A stretch of DNA of 64,000 nucleotides from Dokdonia sp. 4H-3-7-5 (GCF_000212355.1 NC_015496.1:1178001-1242000); one strand, 5' to 3'; positions 9,494-19,117 are shown, numbered from the stretch's first letter. Numbers and translations are program-made. Notes: generated by a model not told the origin, from the letters alone.

Positions 9494-12400
9494 CTACTCC
9501 TTTGCATCCTCCACAAAAAGGTAATCTAACTTCAAGCTATTAAACTCGTCATTAAACTTAGTTACCTCTGCATCTAGCATTGTGTCAAATGCATCAAGCT
9601 GTGTATTGATTGCTGCCGTAAGTTCATTTTTCACAGCAATATCTTGATCTGTAGGTCCAAAATCTCCCATACCCACAAGACTGTTTAAATGCCCTAGCTT
9701 ATTTGTTAACTTAATAGGGAAGTTGAGTGGATCTTGTCCTGAGCGATTCTTTGTTTGATATAATTCTTTCTCAATTTTACCAAACTCTTCCTGCATTGTT
9801 TTTGCTTTCTCACGCAAATCTGCAGTACGTTCATCGTCTTTGTATTGTGTGGTAAACGACTTGAGCTGATTATTAATTTTCTTAATCTTTTTGATGCTTT
9901 GGTGCGCTCTGTCTACAGATTTATTTACATCAGAAATAAAGTCGTGTTGCTTTTGCATATCTGCCACTGTAGCTTCTGCATTAGGATTTGCAACTATTTC
10001 AAAAGTTTCTGTTTGCACCTCTCCATTTACATTAAGTGACACCTTATAATTCCCAGGAACTGCTTTAGGTCCATCGAGACTTGCCCACCATAGTATCATT
10101 TTATCAAGCTTTTCGGCGCCGTCTGTACGGGTGTTCCAAGCAAACATATTCCCACCTTTCTTAGCTTTCAGCTTTTCACCTTTTTTCTTAGCTCCTGTGC
10201 TAAACGACTTGAGCGTATCGCCCGCCATCGTCATATAAGATAACGTTACAGTATCTTTCTTAGCATCAAAATCTTTCAAGTTGAAGTAAGTCATTACACC
10301 ACCTGGATGATTAGTTCCAGCTGTAAGGCTTGATTTTCCGCCGTTTCCGCCCATTCTGTAGGTTGGTTTTGGCTTAAATAATTTGTTTGTTCCAGCTTTC
10401 GCGAAAGCGGACTGATGCAACATCCCAAGGTCATCTATAATCCAAAGGCTACGCCCCTGCGTTGCTACAATGAGGTTATCATCCTTAATAGTAAGGTCTG
10501 TAATAGGAACGATAGGTAAGTTAAGTTGGAACGATTTCCAGTTTTTACCATCGTCAAAACTGATGTACATACCCGTTTCTGTACCGGCGTATAATAACCC
10601 TTTTTGCTTAGGATCCTCACGCACTACACGCGTAAAATGCTCTGCAGGAATACCATTTGTGATTTTTTTCCACGACTTTCCGTAATCTGTAGTTTTATAT
10701 AAATAAGGGGCAAAATCACCTAGTTTATAACGTGTTCCTGCCACGTAAGCTGTTCCTTCTTCAAAGGCAGATGGCTCTACGCTGTTTATCATCATATTTT
10801 CTGGCATCCCTTTAGGCGTTACGTTTTCCCAAGATTGCCCTCCATTACGAGTTACATGTACGAGACCATCGTCACTACCTACATATAACAGTCCTTCCTT
10901 CATAGGAGACTCTGCTGCTGCAAATATGGTACAGTAGTACTCCACAGAGGTATTATCTTGTGTGATAGGTCCTCCAGAAGATTTCATTTTTTCTGGATCG
11001 TTAGTCGTAAGATCACCACTTATTACTTCCCAGCTTTGACCTTCATTTTCACTCACGTGCACACTCTGTGAGAATGTGTACAATCTCTTAGGATTGTGCT
11101 TTGAGAAAATAATAGGGAAATTCCACTGGAAGCGGTATTTCATATCCTCCACACCGTGACCCATTGGGTTATCTGGCCATACAGATACGCTACGTACCGT
11201 GTTTTTCTCGTGGTTTACACGCGTTAAGAATCCGTCGTAACTTCCTCCATACACAATCTCATTATTTTCTGGATCTACAGCTATATGTGCAGACTCACCA
11301 CCAGCGGTACTCTCCCAGTCATTTTCTGTAATGCTACCACCTTCTGTACGGTGCGGAATGCGTATCGTGCTGTTATCTTGCTGCGCTACATAAATTCTGT
11401 ACGGAAATGCATTATCTGTAGTCACACGGTAAAACTGAGCTGTAGGCTGATTCATATATGTACTCCAAGAGCGACCACCATCATAAGACACTTGTGCGCC
11501 ACCGTCATCACCTATAATCATACGGTTAGGATCTTCTGGAGCTATCCATAAATCATGGTGATCTCCGTGTGGTGCGTTATGCGTACTAAAAGTTTTACCT
11601 CCATCTGTAGATTTGTGGTAACGCACATTTAAAACATACACTGTATTTTCATCCTTAGTATCTGCATATAGACGTGTGTAATACCAAGCACGCTGGCGCA
11701 ATTTGCGCTCATCGTTTATTTTTTTCCAAGTTGTTCCTGCATCTGTAGATGTGTATAAACCACCTTCTTCTTGGTTTTCTACCATTGCATACAGTCGGTT
11801 ACTATTTGCTGGAGAAACTGTGATTCCCATAATCCCTAGTATACCTTCGGCAAAACCATCGTTTGTAGAAATCTCTTTCCAAGTCTCACCGCTGTCTGTA
11901 CTTTTCCACACAGCAGATCCTTCTCCCCCAGAACTTAAACTATAAGGTGTTCTGCGGGCATTCCAAGTTGTTGCATATAACACACGTGGGTTGTTTGGAT
12001 CAATAATTAAATCTACAACTCCACTATCTGCATTTGAAAATAAGGTTCTTTTCCAAGTCTTCCCTCCGTCTGTACTTTTGTAAACACCGCGCTCTTGCGT
12101 AGGTTTATAGATATTACCTAAAACACCAGCATATACAATATCAGAATTTGTAGGATGCACGCGTATTCTCGGTACGTGACGGCTTTCTTTAAGACCCGAC
12201 TGTATCCATGTTTTTCCTGCATCTTCAGACTTCCAGATTCCGTATCCCGAAGATACGTTCCCTCTTAGTGTTTTCTCACCACCACCTACGTAGATAACGT
12301 TTGGGTCGCTTTTTGAAACCTCAACAGCCCCTATACTTCCTCCAAAAAATCCATCAGAAATATTTTCCCATTCTTTTCCTCCATCATTTGTGCGCCAAAC

Positions 12401-12601
12401 GCCGCCACCAGTGCTTCCCATATAAAATAAATCGGGCTGACCTGGTACTCCAGTAACTGCAGCACTACGCCCACCACGGAAGGGACCAATAAGTCGGTAT
12501 TCTAGTGCTTCATACGAAGTCTCATCTGGGGTTTGTGCAAAGGTGTCAAGTGATATCGCAAAGCATAACGCCAGGAATAGGTAGCATAATTTTGTCTTCA
12601 T
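9494..12601 (-). CDS. Secreted BNR/Asp-box (sortilin/VPS10-like) beta-propeller protein
   Basis: 1035 residues with a signal peptide (MKTKLCYLFLALCFAISLDTFAQ). Many Asp-box motifs of the S-x-D-x-G-x-T-W type recur through the first ~730 residues (STDGGKTW, TNDGGKEW, SEDAGKTW, STDSGETW, TTDYGKSW), which predicts one or two large propellers. The C-terminal ~250 residues hold a beta domain and then a long charged helical stretch. This architecture is common in Bacteroidota and is often annotated as glycosyl hydrolase or VPS10-domain protein, but no catalytic residues can be assigned here. It lacks an obvious T9SS sorting tail. A palindrome copy encodes SAFAKA near residue 733. Confidence 0.88.
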   Translation of the reverse strand: MKTKLCYLFLALCFAISLDTFAQTPDETSYEALEYRLIGPFRGGRSAAVTGVPGQPDLFYMGSTGGGVWRTNDGGKEWENISDGFFGGSIGAVEVSKSDPNVIYVGGGEKTLRGNVSSGYGIWKSEDAGKTWIQSGLKESRHVPRIRVHPTNSDIVYAGVLGNIYKPTQERGVYKSTDGGKTWKRTLFSNADSGVVDLIIDPNNPRVLYATTWNARRTPYSLSSGGEGSAVWKSTDSGETWKEISTNDGFAEGILGIMGITVSPANSNRLYAMVENQEEGGLYTSTDAGTTWKKINDERKLRQRAWYYTRLYADTKDENTVYVLNVRYHKSTDGGKTFSTHNAPHGDHHDLWIAPEDPNRMIIGDDGGAQVSYDGGRSWSTYMNQPTAQFYRVTTDNAFPYRIYVAQQDNSTIRIPHRTEGGSITENDWESTAGGESAHIAVDPENNEIVYGGSYDGFLTRVNHEKNTVRSVSVWPDNPMGHGVEDMKYRFQWNFPIIFSKHNPKRLYTFSQSVHVSENEGQSWEVISGDLTTNDPEKMKSSGGPITQDNTSVEYYCTIFAAAESPMKEGLLYVGSDDGLVHVTRNGGQSWENVTPKGMPENMMINSVEPSAFEEGTAYVAGTRYKLGDFAPYLYKTTDYGKSWKKITNGIPAEHFTRVVREDPKQKGLLYAGTETGMYISFDDGKNWKSFQLNLPIVPITDLTIKDDNLIVATQGRSLWIIDDLGMLHQSAFAKAGTNKLFKPKPTYRMGGNGGKSSLTAGTNHPGGVMTYFNLKDFDAKKDTVTLSYMTMAGDTLKSFSTGAKKKGEKLKAKKGGNMFAWNTRTDGAEKLDKMILWWASLDGPKAVPGNYKVSLNVNGEVQTETFEIVANPNAEATVADMQKQHDFISDVNKSVDRAHQSIKKIKKINNQLKSFTTQYKDDERTADLREKAKTMQEEFGKIEKELYQTKNRSGQDPLNFPIKLTNKLGHLNSLVGMGDFGPTDQDIAVKNELTAAINTQLDAFDTMLDAEVTKFNDEFNSLKLDYLFVEDAKE
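10395..10408. repeat. Iterated palindrome copy 4 (in BNR gene)
   Basis: Perfect 14-bp GCTTTCGCGAAAGC within coding sequence, read as Ala-Phe-Ala-Lys-Ala on the minus strand. Confidence 0.93.
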
Positions 12602-12674
12602 TTTGATTGTGTTGGTTTTAGCTAAGAAAATTACACAATTCTCTATGAAGTAAGAAGCTAGGATGAATTTTTAA

Positions 12675-12687
12675 CGCTTTCGCGAAA
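12675..12687. repeat. Iterated palindrome copy 5 (one arm decayed)
   Basis: CGCTTTCGCGAAA followed by AAC instead of GCG. Intergenic, 74 bp upstream of the BNR gene start. Confidence 0.8.
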
Positions 12688-12702
12688 AACTGATTAATCT
12701 AA

Positions 12703-12726
12703 GACCTTGGTCCTGATACTAAGGTC
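12703..12726. promoter_or_regulatory. Dyad upstream of the BNR gene
   Basis: GACCTTGGT and ACTAAGGTC form a 9-bp inverted repeat with one mismatch and a 6-nt spacer. It has no T-run, so an operator is more likely than a terminator. Target regulator unknown. Confidence 0.3.
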
Positions 12727-12836
12727 ATGTTAATTTCTATAATTTTATTTTTCTAACTAAAAAAAATGATATTTATATCAAAAAGATAATTGAAAAGCAA
12801 AAGAATAAGTGGGAGCGAAAAATCTTTTGAATTAAA

Positions 12837-13436
12837 CTATGATTTCATTTCAATAAAATCTTTGAGAAATTCTATCTCATTTAATTCTCTGTTAGGTGTT
12901 TTTTTAAGTTTTTTGAGAAGGATTGCATTATCTTTTACTAACTTTTTCAAAAACTTCTTACTTAAAATACTTAATTTTCCAGTATTCATATCTAGAATGC
13001 CATTGTATTCGTAGGTGTTACCATTCCCAATATTATAACCTCTATAAATAGCATATTCGTTACTTAAAAAAGTTAATTCAAAATAATTAACATAATTAAA
13101 AAAAAGATAATTCTCTCGAGGTATATATACTTTACCATTCTTGCAGACTGCAAAAAGAGATTTATGCTTTTTACCCAAACGAGACTTTTCTTTTTTTGAA
13201 TTAAATACAAATTTTGCAGCTGGTATTCTTAGAGTTTTCCACAAAGCCAATTTGACTTTTACAGTGTCTCTTTTAAATTCTCCTAAAATTGGCAGACTAG
13301 GTTCATTTAATTTGAGTTCGGAGAATGTTTTGAACATACCTTCTTTCCATTCCCTGTTTACATAGCCAGGGTTCTGTGCAATTGTTATTAGTGGTAGCAA
13401 AAAAAGAAAGCATAGAGTAACAAGTAAATTTCTCAT
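12837..13436 (-). CDS. Secreted hypothetical protein, 199 aa
   Basis: I do not recognise the family. The product has a clear signal peptide (MRNLLVTLCFLFLLPLITIAQ). It then has a soluble part rich in Lys, Asn and Phe with short beta-like segments (GKVYIPRENYLFFNYVNYFELTFLSNEYAIYRG) and a basic C-terminal end. Coding AT content is high, higher than its neighbours, which together with its lone position could mean a recently acquired or fast-evolving gene. It is probably periplasmic or surface-exposed. No operon partner: the BNR gene downstream starts 236 bp away. Confidence 0.65.
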   Translation of the reverse strand: MRNLLVTLCFLFLLPLITIAQNPGYVNREWKEGMFKTFSELKLNEPSLPILGEFKRDTVKVKLALWKTLRIPAAKFVFNSKKEKSRLGKKHKSLFAVCKNGKVYIPRENYLFFNYVNYFELTFLSNEYAIYRGYNIGNGNTYEYNGILDMNTGKLSILSKKFLKKLVKDNAILLKKLKKTPNRELNEIEFLKDFIEMKS

Positions 13437-13601
13437 AATTTAATCTAGTAAGTTTACAAGCAATACAGATATTATAATATTTCAAGACCTTTGCGCTAAT
13501 TTACAGAGTTTGTTTAGCTATGACAACGATCTGCAATGTTATAATTGAACTTTCACGACCCACCCATCTCGAACAGAGAAATTCTGGCAGTAAGCGTAAC
13601 A

Positions 13602-14984
13602 TCAATTAGTTACTACAACTAGATTTTTCTTCACATCTCTCCTCAGATAATAACCCGTAACCACTGTAGATAGTACATCTGCAATAGGAAATGCAATCCA
13701 AACGCCAAAAACCCCTAAGTAACTAGGTAATATCAATACAAGCGGAATTAAGAAAAAACCTTGTTTTGTAAGACTGAGCAATAGCGCAGGAACAGCCTTA
13801 CCAATCGCTTGAAAATAGACAGCACCTATTAATTGAATCACAATTACCGGAGTGGCAGCAAAAACCCATCTTAAGGCATCTGGTGTGCGATCCATAAGTA
13901 TATTGTTATCTGCAATGGCCTGAGCATCTGCATGGCTATCACTTATAAACCACGAGACAAAGAAATCTGGAACCACCATAATAATGATAAAAATGGCGAG
14001 CGCTAATCCTCCTGCGTAAATGATAGATGTTTTTATGGTTTCTCGTACTCTGTCATATTGGTCTGCCCCATAATTATAACTAGCAATAGGCATAAAACCT
14101 TGTGTAACTCCTATCACAGGAAACAGTGCAAACATTAACATCCTGCTTATAATCCCATAACTTGCGACATCTAGGGCGTCTCCATAATTGATAAGGACAT
14201 TATTAAGTAAAATAGTAAGCACAGATATCACTCCTTGACGTGCAAGGGTTACTGCGCTAAGTCCTGAAATTTCTGAAACGACTTTGCGTTTTAGCTTCAA
14301 ACATTCGGCTACGATTCTTAGTTCGCTCTTGAAAATGAAAAACCAAACGATAAACGCAAAACAAATGGCATAGCTAACAAAAGTTGCCCAGGCGGCACCT
14401 TCCATCCCATAACCAAGGACATTTATGAGTACATAGTCCATCCCTATATTACCTATAGCAGGAAGAATCATGGCATACATGGCAAATTTGGGTTTACCCT
14501 CTGCTCGTATCACATTGTTACCCATCATACACATTGCGAGCATTACAATACCATAAAGGACAATGCGATAATAGGTAAGCGCCATATCTTTAAAGGAGTC
14601 ATCTGCTCCAAAAAACTCAATGAGCGTATCTTGAAATACGAGCCCTAAAACGGCTAGAAGTCCAGACACCAGAAAAGTAAGGGTAATTTGGTTTCCGAAA
14701 ACGCGTAGCGCCTTATCATCATCACCAGATCCTAGCGCTCTTGACAGTACAGAACTTCCTCCAATACCTACGGCTAAACCTATGGCTGCAATAAAAAAGG
14801 TGACCGGTATAACAACTGTAATCGCACTAATGGCAAGAGGACCTATCCACCTACCTACAAAGATGGTATCTACAATCATATTAAGCGACATCACAAGTAT
14901 CCCTATAGATGCAGGAACGGCTTGCTTAACCAATAGTTTTGAAATGGGCTCTGTGCCTAATGCTGTAGAATTTTTATTTGCCAA
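13602..14984 (-). CDS. MATE family multidrug/sodium antiporter
   Basis: 460 residues, the normal length for a MATE exporter with twelve membrane helices in two homologous halves. The N-terminal half shows the typical VPASIGILVMSLNMIVDTIFVGRWIGPLAISA opening, and the second half repeats the pattern around GVTQGFMPIASYNYGA. It would export cationic drugs or metabolites by Na+ or H+ exchange across the inner membrane. The substrate cannot be told. It stands alone, with 158 bp to the divergent hypothetical gene at 15143. Confidence 0.9.
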   Translation of the reverse strand: MANKNSTALGTEPISKLLVKQAVPASIGILVMSLNMIVDTIFVGRWIGPLAISAITVVIPVTFFIAAIGLAVGIGGSSVLSRALGSGDDDKALRVFGNQITLTFLVSGLLAVLGLVFQDTLIEFFGADDSFKDMALTYYRIVLYGIVMLAMCMMGNNVIRAEGKPKFAMYAMILPAIGNIGMDYVLINVLGYGMEGAAWATFVSYAICFAFIVWFFIFKSELRIVAECLKLKRKVVSEISGLSAVTLARQGVISVLTILLNNVLINYGDALDVASYGIISRMLMFALFPVIGVTQGFMPIASYNYGADQYDRVRETIKTSIIYAGGLALAIFIIIMVVPDFFVSWFISDSHADAQAIADNNILMDRTPDALRWVFAATPVIVIQLIGAVYFQAIGKAVPALLLSLTKQGFFLIPLVLILPSYLGVFGVWIAFPIADVLSTVVTGYYLRRDVKKNLVVVTN

Positions 14985-15142
14985 GTTAATATTGCGTTTT
15001 AATACTAGTTGCTATGATACAATTAAGATATTATTTAGTCGGTAGTTACCTGTTAATCAAATATATAATGCTTAAATTACATGATATCCCTATTTAAACT
15101 GATGTTTTTCAATACATTGAAACCTCCCAAACAAGTGCAATT

Positions 15143-15553
15143 ATGGATGATTTCTCACATACTAAGGATCTTTACTTTGCTACAATAGAGTTTTACAAAA
15201 CCTACGTGGTCTGCAAAATGAATGAAGGAATCGTTCTAGATATCCCGAAAGCACTCGCTCTTCATGAACAATCTCGCTCTTTCTACAACGGTTTAAAATA
15301 TGGATTCATATTTGACAGAACGATTGATTATACTATTGACCCTATTGTCTATATACAATGCCCTTATTATGCAGATATTAATGCAATGTTTATAGTTGCA
15401 GAAAAAAATGCTACAAAACAAATTGTACAGTTTGAGCAAAACTTCTCAAAGTACAAACTCACTGTTTTTAATACCCTCGAGGAGGCACAAAAAGAAATAA
15501 AGAAAGTGAAATTTGGTGAAAAATCACCACTCACAGAAGAACCGTTAGGTTAA
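15143..15553 (+). CDS. Conserved hypothetical protein, STAS/SpoIIAA-like fold possible
   Basis: 136 residues, no signal peptide or membrane helix. The pattern of a short N-terminal strand region, ICKMNEGIVLDIPKALALHE-like segment, a central YGFIFDR strand and a C-terminal helix with KLTVFNTLEEAQKEI recalls small flavobacterial proteins with a STAS/SEC14-type fold. I base this on the shape and the closing 'F.tleeA..wi'-like helix only. It sits between a MATE gene (divergent) and hemH (convergent), so it has no evident operon partner. Function unknown. Confidence 0.65.
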   Translation: MDDFSHTKDLYFATIEFYKTYVVCKMNEGIVLDIPKALALHEQSRSFYNGLKYGFIFDRTIDYTIDPIVYIQCPYYADINAMFIVAEKNATKQIVQFEQNFSKYKLTVFNTLEEAQKEIKKVKFGEKSPLTEEPLG

Positions 15554-15609
15554 TTATATCAAGCAAAATTCACTTTCTATTACTTTAAATGATGTATTTG
15601 TAGCTTTTA

Positions 15610-16650
15610 TTAAGCAATAGCTTTCCCACTTTCTACAAGTGCCCACTCATTTGCCCATTTGGCAATAAGCGCAGCCCAGTCATCACGATCGTTTATACAA
15701 GGAATGGTGTGAAAATCCTTTCCTCCAGCTTCGTGAAAAATTTCTTCACCCTCCATTGCAATTTCTTCTAGCGTCTCTAAGCAGTCAGACACAAAAGCTG
15801 GTGTAGCAATGGCCATTTTCTTAAATCCTTCTTTTCCCATACGCTCTACAGTGCGGTCTGTATATGGCTGTAACCATGGATCAAATCCTAAACGAGACTG
15901 GAAACTAGTAGAAAACTTTAAAGGCTCCCATCCTAGATATTCTCCTACCATTCGGGTAGTTTCATAGCACTGGTGTCTATAACAAAATTCATGCGCTGCA
16001 GACTCAGACATACAACATGAACCATCAATTTTACAGTGCACCTTAGTTACATCACTTTTACGTATGTGACGCTCAGGAACTCCGTGATATGAAAATAATA
16101 CATGCTCATAATCTACACCTTCAAGACTCTCTGCAATAGAATCTCCTAATACTTTGATGTAATCTGCATCCTTGTAAAATGGTTTTACGTCAGTAATTTT
16201 CATCTTCGGAAAAAACTCAGATCTTAGCTCCTCTGCAAGTACGGTAATTGTTTCTGTGGTTGCCATGGCATAATGAGGGTAAAGCGGTAATAACATTACC
16301 TCATCTACTCCTTGATCATGCAATTTCTGAAGCCCTTCTTTGATAGATAAAGAACCATAGCGCATCGCAATCTCAACAGGAAGTTTAGTATGTTGTTGTA
16401 CTTTTTTCTGAAGGCGCTGTGTAAGAACAATTAATGGTGATCCTTCGTCCCACCATATTTTACTATAAGCCTCTGCACTCTTCTTAGGACGTGTATTTAA
16501 TATGATTCCTTTTACTAGCAATGCGCGTGCTGCATAAGGAACATCAATTACGCGTTCGTCCATTAAGAACTCGCCTAAATATTTTTTTACGTCTTTTGGA
16601 TCTGTACTATCTGGTGATCCCAGATTTACCATTAAAACTCCTTTGTTCAT
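15610..16650 (-). CDS. hemH: Ferrochelatase
   Basis: 346 residues. It inserts Fe2+ into protoporphyrin IX as the last step of protohaem synthesis. The metal-binding catalytic histidine is His189 in LFSYHGVPERH. The conserved acidic C-terminal helix SDCLETLEEIAMEG (~288-301) is present, and the N-terminus GVLMVNLGSPDS is canonical. The stretch around residues 206-228 has five cysteines (HCKIDGSCC, EFCYRHQC), more than needed for catalysis and possibly an iron-sulphur or thiol sensor; this is not proven. A plausible -7 box lies just upstream. It converges on the hypothetical at 15553 and runs in the same direction as the AraC gene. Confidence 0.95.
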   Translation of the reverse strand: MNKGVLMVNLGSPDSTDPKDVKKYLGEFLMDERVIDVPYAARALLVKGIILNTRPKKSAEAYSKIWWDEGSPLIVLTQRLQKKVQQHTKLPVEIAMRYGSLSIKEGLQKLHDQGVDEVMLLPLYPHYAMATTETITVLAEELRSEFFPKMKITDVKPFYKDADYIKVLGDSIAESLEGVDYEHVLFSYHGVPERHIRKSDVTKVHCKIDGSCCMSESAAHEFCYRHQCYETTRMVGEYLGWEPLKFSTSFQSRLGFDPWLQPYTDRTVERMGKEGFKKMAIATPAFVSDCLETLEEIAMEGEEIFHEAGGKDFHTIPCINDRDDWAALIAKWANEWALVESGKAIA

Positions 16651-16671
16651 TTATTCTCAGTTTTTCCTTAA

Positions 16672-16679
16672 CAAAAATA
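16672..16679 (-). promoter_or_regulatory. Candidate -7 box for hemH
   Basis: Minus-strand TATTTTTG matches the Bacteroidetes TAnnTTTG element 21 bp before the hemH start. No matching -33 TTTG at 19-bp spacing. Confidence 0.45.
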
Positions 16680-16747
16680 CAGTATATCAATCGTATCATC
16701 CTCATGTTATCTATAAGACTTTATGATACTGGTATTGTCTTTTTTAT

Positions 16748-16761
16748 GCTTTCGCGAAAGC
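16748..16761. repeat. Iterated palindrome copy 6
   Basis: Perfect 14-bp GCTTTCGCGAAAGC, intergenic between the AraC gene stop and hemH. Confidence 0.93.
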
Positions 16762-16771
16762 GTGATAACTT

Positions 16772-17662
16772 TTACCCTAAGCTCATTAAATATTTTTTTG
16801 GCGTAGTACCAAATTTCTTCTTGAATGCCGTAATAAAATGACTTGCTGTGCTATAGCCTACCTTTAGCCCTACTTCGTTCACATTGTGAGAGCCTGTCTC
16901 TAGCAACTGGCGTGCAACTTCCATCTTATAGTCAAACAGAAAACTAAACACAGAATCTCCATAAATTTGCTTAAAGCCTTCTTTGAGCTTATTAAGTGAT
17001 AAGCCTATTTCATCTGATAGTTCGCTTAGAGTGGGTGGCGCGTCCATTCTCGCAATGATAATTTGCTTAGCACGTTTTATTTTTTGCACATTATCTTCAT
17101 CTACAAGGAAAGGACATTGCTCAATATCTGCATCTGCTGGACGATTAAAATATAGACTAAGCAGCTCATAAGCCTTTCCCTTAAAATATAGTTTCTGGAT
17201 AGAAGGATGCAGGCTGTAATTCATTAACTGATTAAGTACAATTGCCATACTGGGAGAAATACTACCATCCTTATAGTATTTACGATCTTTATTTTCATCA
17301 CTCAAGAAGTGTATAAAACTCGCCTCGTTTGAAAATAAATTGTGAAACTTTTTAATAGATATCAAGAGTGTAACGACCCAAGTTTCTGGGGCTAGCTCTA
17401 AATTCATAGGTAAATCCCGCTGCGGATTGTAGAGTAATAATGAGTTTTCTTCTTGTATAGGTAGCTGATAAGCGCCATCATTAAAATTAAAAATAGCTGC
17501 CCCTTTCAAGCAAAAGTGAAACTGGATGTAACTACTATTTACCGTACGCTCAACTTGCTGTTTTTGAGCAGATTCATTATCAAATCTTAATATAAAAAAG
17601 CCATCTTCTATGAGGGTTTCATTAGTTAGGCTTTCAGCGTTGTTTTTTTGTGATACATCCAT
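16772..17662 (-). CDS. AraC family transcriptional regulator
   Basis: 296 residues starting at the ATG at 17660-17662 (MDVSQKNN); the longer frame upstream is unlikely. The N-terminal ~170 residues form a predicted effector-binding beta domain. The C-terminal ~100 residues contain two helix-turn-helix motifs of the AraC/XylS type (LSELSDEIGLSLNKLKEGFKQIYG and VNEVGLKVGYSTASHFITAFKKKFGTTPKKYL). The overall form is PchR-like, a group often tied to iron or siderophore control. It is divergent from hemA across 210 bp and precedes hemH, so control of haem synthesis is a fair guess from position only. Confidence 0.88.
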   Translation of the reverse strand: MDVSQKNNAESLTNETLIEDGFFILRFDNESAQKQQVERTVNSSYIQFHFCLKGAAIFNFNDGAYQLPIQEENSLLLYNPQRDLPMNLELAPETWVVTLLISIKKFHNLFSNEASFIHFLSDENKDRKYYKDGSISPSMAIVLNQLMNYSLHPSIQKLYFKGKAYELLSLYFNRPADADIEQCPFLVDEDNVQKIKRAKQIIIARMDAPPTLSELSDEIGLSLNKLKEGFKQIYGDSVFSFLFDYKMEVARQLLETGSHNVNEVGLKVGYSTASHFITAFKKKFGTTPKKYLMSLG

Positions 17663-17833
17663 AGCAAAAGTAATTATTTTATTTAGAATCGCTCTAAATA
17701 AACAAAATAGCAAGGGCATCTACTTTACCGTAAACACTGTGCTTCATGTAAAATTACGTCTTCTATCGTTCATTTTACACCTTGTACGATATAAATGATA
17801 CCGCTAGCGTTATTTTTTTAAGAAAGTGACTAT

Positions 17834-17841
17834 TACTTTTG
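17834..17841 (+). promoter_or_regulatory. Candidate -7 box for the hemACDE operon
   Basis: TACTTTTG fits TAnnTTTG and lies 31 bp before the hemA TTG start. A T-rich tract near 17811-17819 stands where a -33 TTTG would be, but is not an exact match. Confidence 0.5.
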
Positions 17842-17872
17842 CGTCCCTGATAGCATCAGATGAAATGAATAT

Positions 17873-19117
17873 TTGCTTTTGAAAAGACAACGATTTTACG
17901 CCATAGGTATTAGTTACAAAAAAGCCGACGCAACCACGCGCGGTCATTTTGCAATATCTGAAACTGCTCAAGAGGCAATTCTAAAAGGTGCCAAAAATGA
18001 AGGAGTAACTGCTCTTACTGTTATTTCTACCTGCAACAGAACAGAGTTATACGGCTTTGCGCCAGACGCAATGACGCTCGTTAAAATTCTCTGCGAGCAC
18101 ACCCACGGAACCATAGAAGAGTTTCTAGACGTAGCATATTTACACAAAGGCGATGACGCGATTGCTCATCTCTTTAAAGTAGGGACTGGCCTTGATAGTC
18201 AGATTCTAGGTGACTTTGAAATCATTGGCCAACTCAAAATTGGTTTTAAGCGTGCTAAAAAATTACAGCTTATCAATCCATTTATGGAACGATTAGTAAA
18301 TGCTGTTATCCAAGCAAGTAAACGTATTAAGAACGAGACAGAAATCTCAAGTGGTGCTACCTCAGTGAGCTTTGCCGCAGTACAATACATCATGGCCCGC
18401 GTGCCTTATGTCTCAGACAAGAATATCCTTCTTTTTGGAACTGGAAAAATAGGCCGTAATACTTGCGAGAATTTAGTAAAGCATACTAAAAATGAGCATA
18501 TCACGCTTATTAATAGAACTAAAGAAAAGGCAGAAAAAATTGCAGGTAAATTTAATTTACTCGTAAAGGAATATGCAGATATACAAAGTGAGATTGCACA
18601 AACGGACATCCTTGTAGTTGCTACAGGTGCTCAGAAACCTACCATAAGTAAAGAATTACTACACAGTAAAAAGCCTTTACTTATTCTTGATCTCTCTATT
18701 CCTAAAAATGTGTCTAATGATGTAGAAGAGCTTGAGAATGTCACGCTCCTCCACTTAGACGAATTATCAAAAATGACAGACGCGACCTTAAAACGTCGCC
18801 AGGGTTATATTCCTCAAGCAGAAGCAATCATTGCAGAAATTACAGACGAGTTTAATGTGTGGTTACAAACTAGAAAGTTTGCTCCTACCATGAAAGCTCT
18901 CAAAGTGAGACTTCAAGAAGTACAAGCTGCAGAGATTGAAAATGTACGTAAGAAAACGCCAGATTTTAGTGAGGCGAGTGCAACGGCTATGAGTGACAAG
19001 ATTATTCAAAAAATTACAAATCAGTTTGCTCACCATTTACGCAACGCAAACGGATCTACAGATCAAAGCATAGCACTTATACAATCTATATTTCAACTCG
19101 AAAACGACAATGAGTAA
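17873..19117 (+). CDS. hemA: Glutamyl-tRNA reductase
   Basis: About 414 residues. It reduces Glu-tRNA(Glu) to glutamate-1-semialdehyde with NADPH, the first committed step of the C5 haem route. The catalytic cysteine is Cys54 in STCNRTELYG. The NADPH domain shows LLFGTGKIGRNT near 186-197, and a C-terminal dimerisation helix region ends at NDNE. No in-frame ATG exists between the preceding in-frame stop (17861-17863) and conserved sequence; only TTG codons at 17873 and 17879 can serve as starts. Two tiny ATG frames overlap the same spot. The stop overlaps hemC by 8 bases. Confidence 0.92.
   Translation: MLLKRQRFYAIGISYKKADATTRGHFAISETAQEAILKGAKNEGVTALTVISTCNRTELYGFAPDAMTLVKILCEHTHGTIEEFLDVAYLHKGDDAIAHLFKVGTGLDSQILGDFEIIGQLKIGFKRAKKLQLINPFMERLVNAVIQASKRIKNETEISSGATSVSFAAVQYIMARVPYVSDKNILLFGTGKIGRNTCENLVKHTKNEHITLINRTKEKAEKIAGKFNLLVKEYADIQSEIAQTDILVVATGAQKPTISKELLHSKKPLLILDLSIPKNVSNDVEELENVTLLHLDELSKMTDATLKRRQGYIPQAEAIIAEITDEFNVWLQTRKFAPTMKALKVRLQEVQAAEIENVRKKTPDFSEASATAMSDKIIQKITNQFAHHLRNANGSTDQSIALIQSIFQLENDNE

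Noticed and set aside
9494-12601. BNR protein as a T9SS cargo
   Set aside because: The C-terminus ends in a charged helical stretch (DYLFVEDAKE) without the sorting-domain pattern seen in the M36 protease.
12957-13101. Possible small plus-strand genes in the AT-rich area around the secreted hypothetical gene
   Set aside because: All are shadows of the minus-strand gene with no start context or protein-like composition.
13303-13485. A 60-codon minus-strand frame overlapping the secreted hypothetical gene
   Set aside because: It overlaps the signal-peptide-bearing gene at 12837-13436 in another frame and has no coding character.
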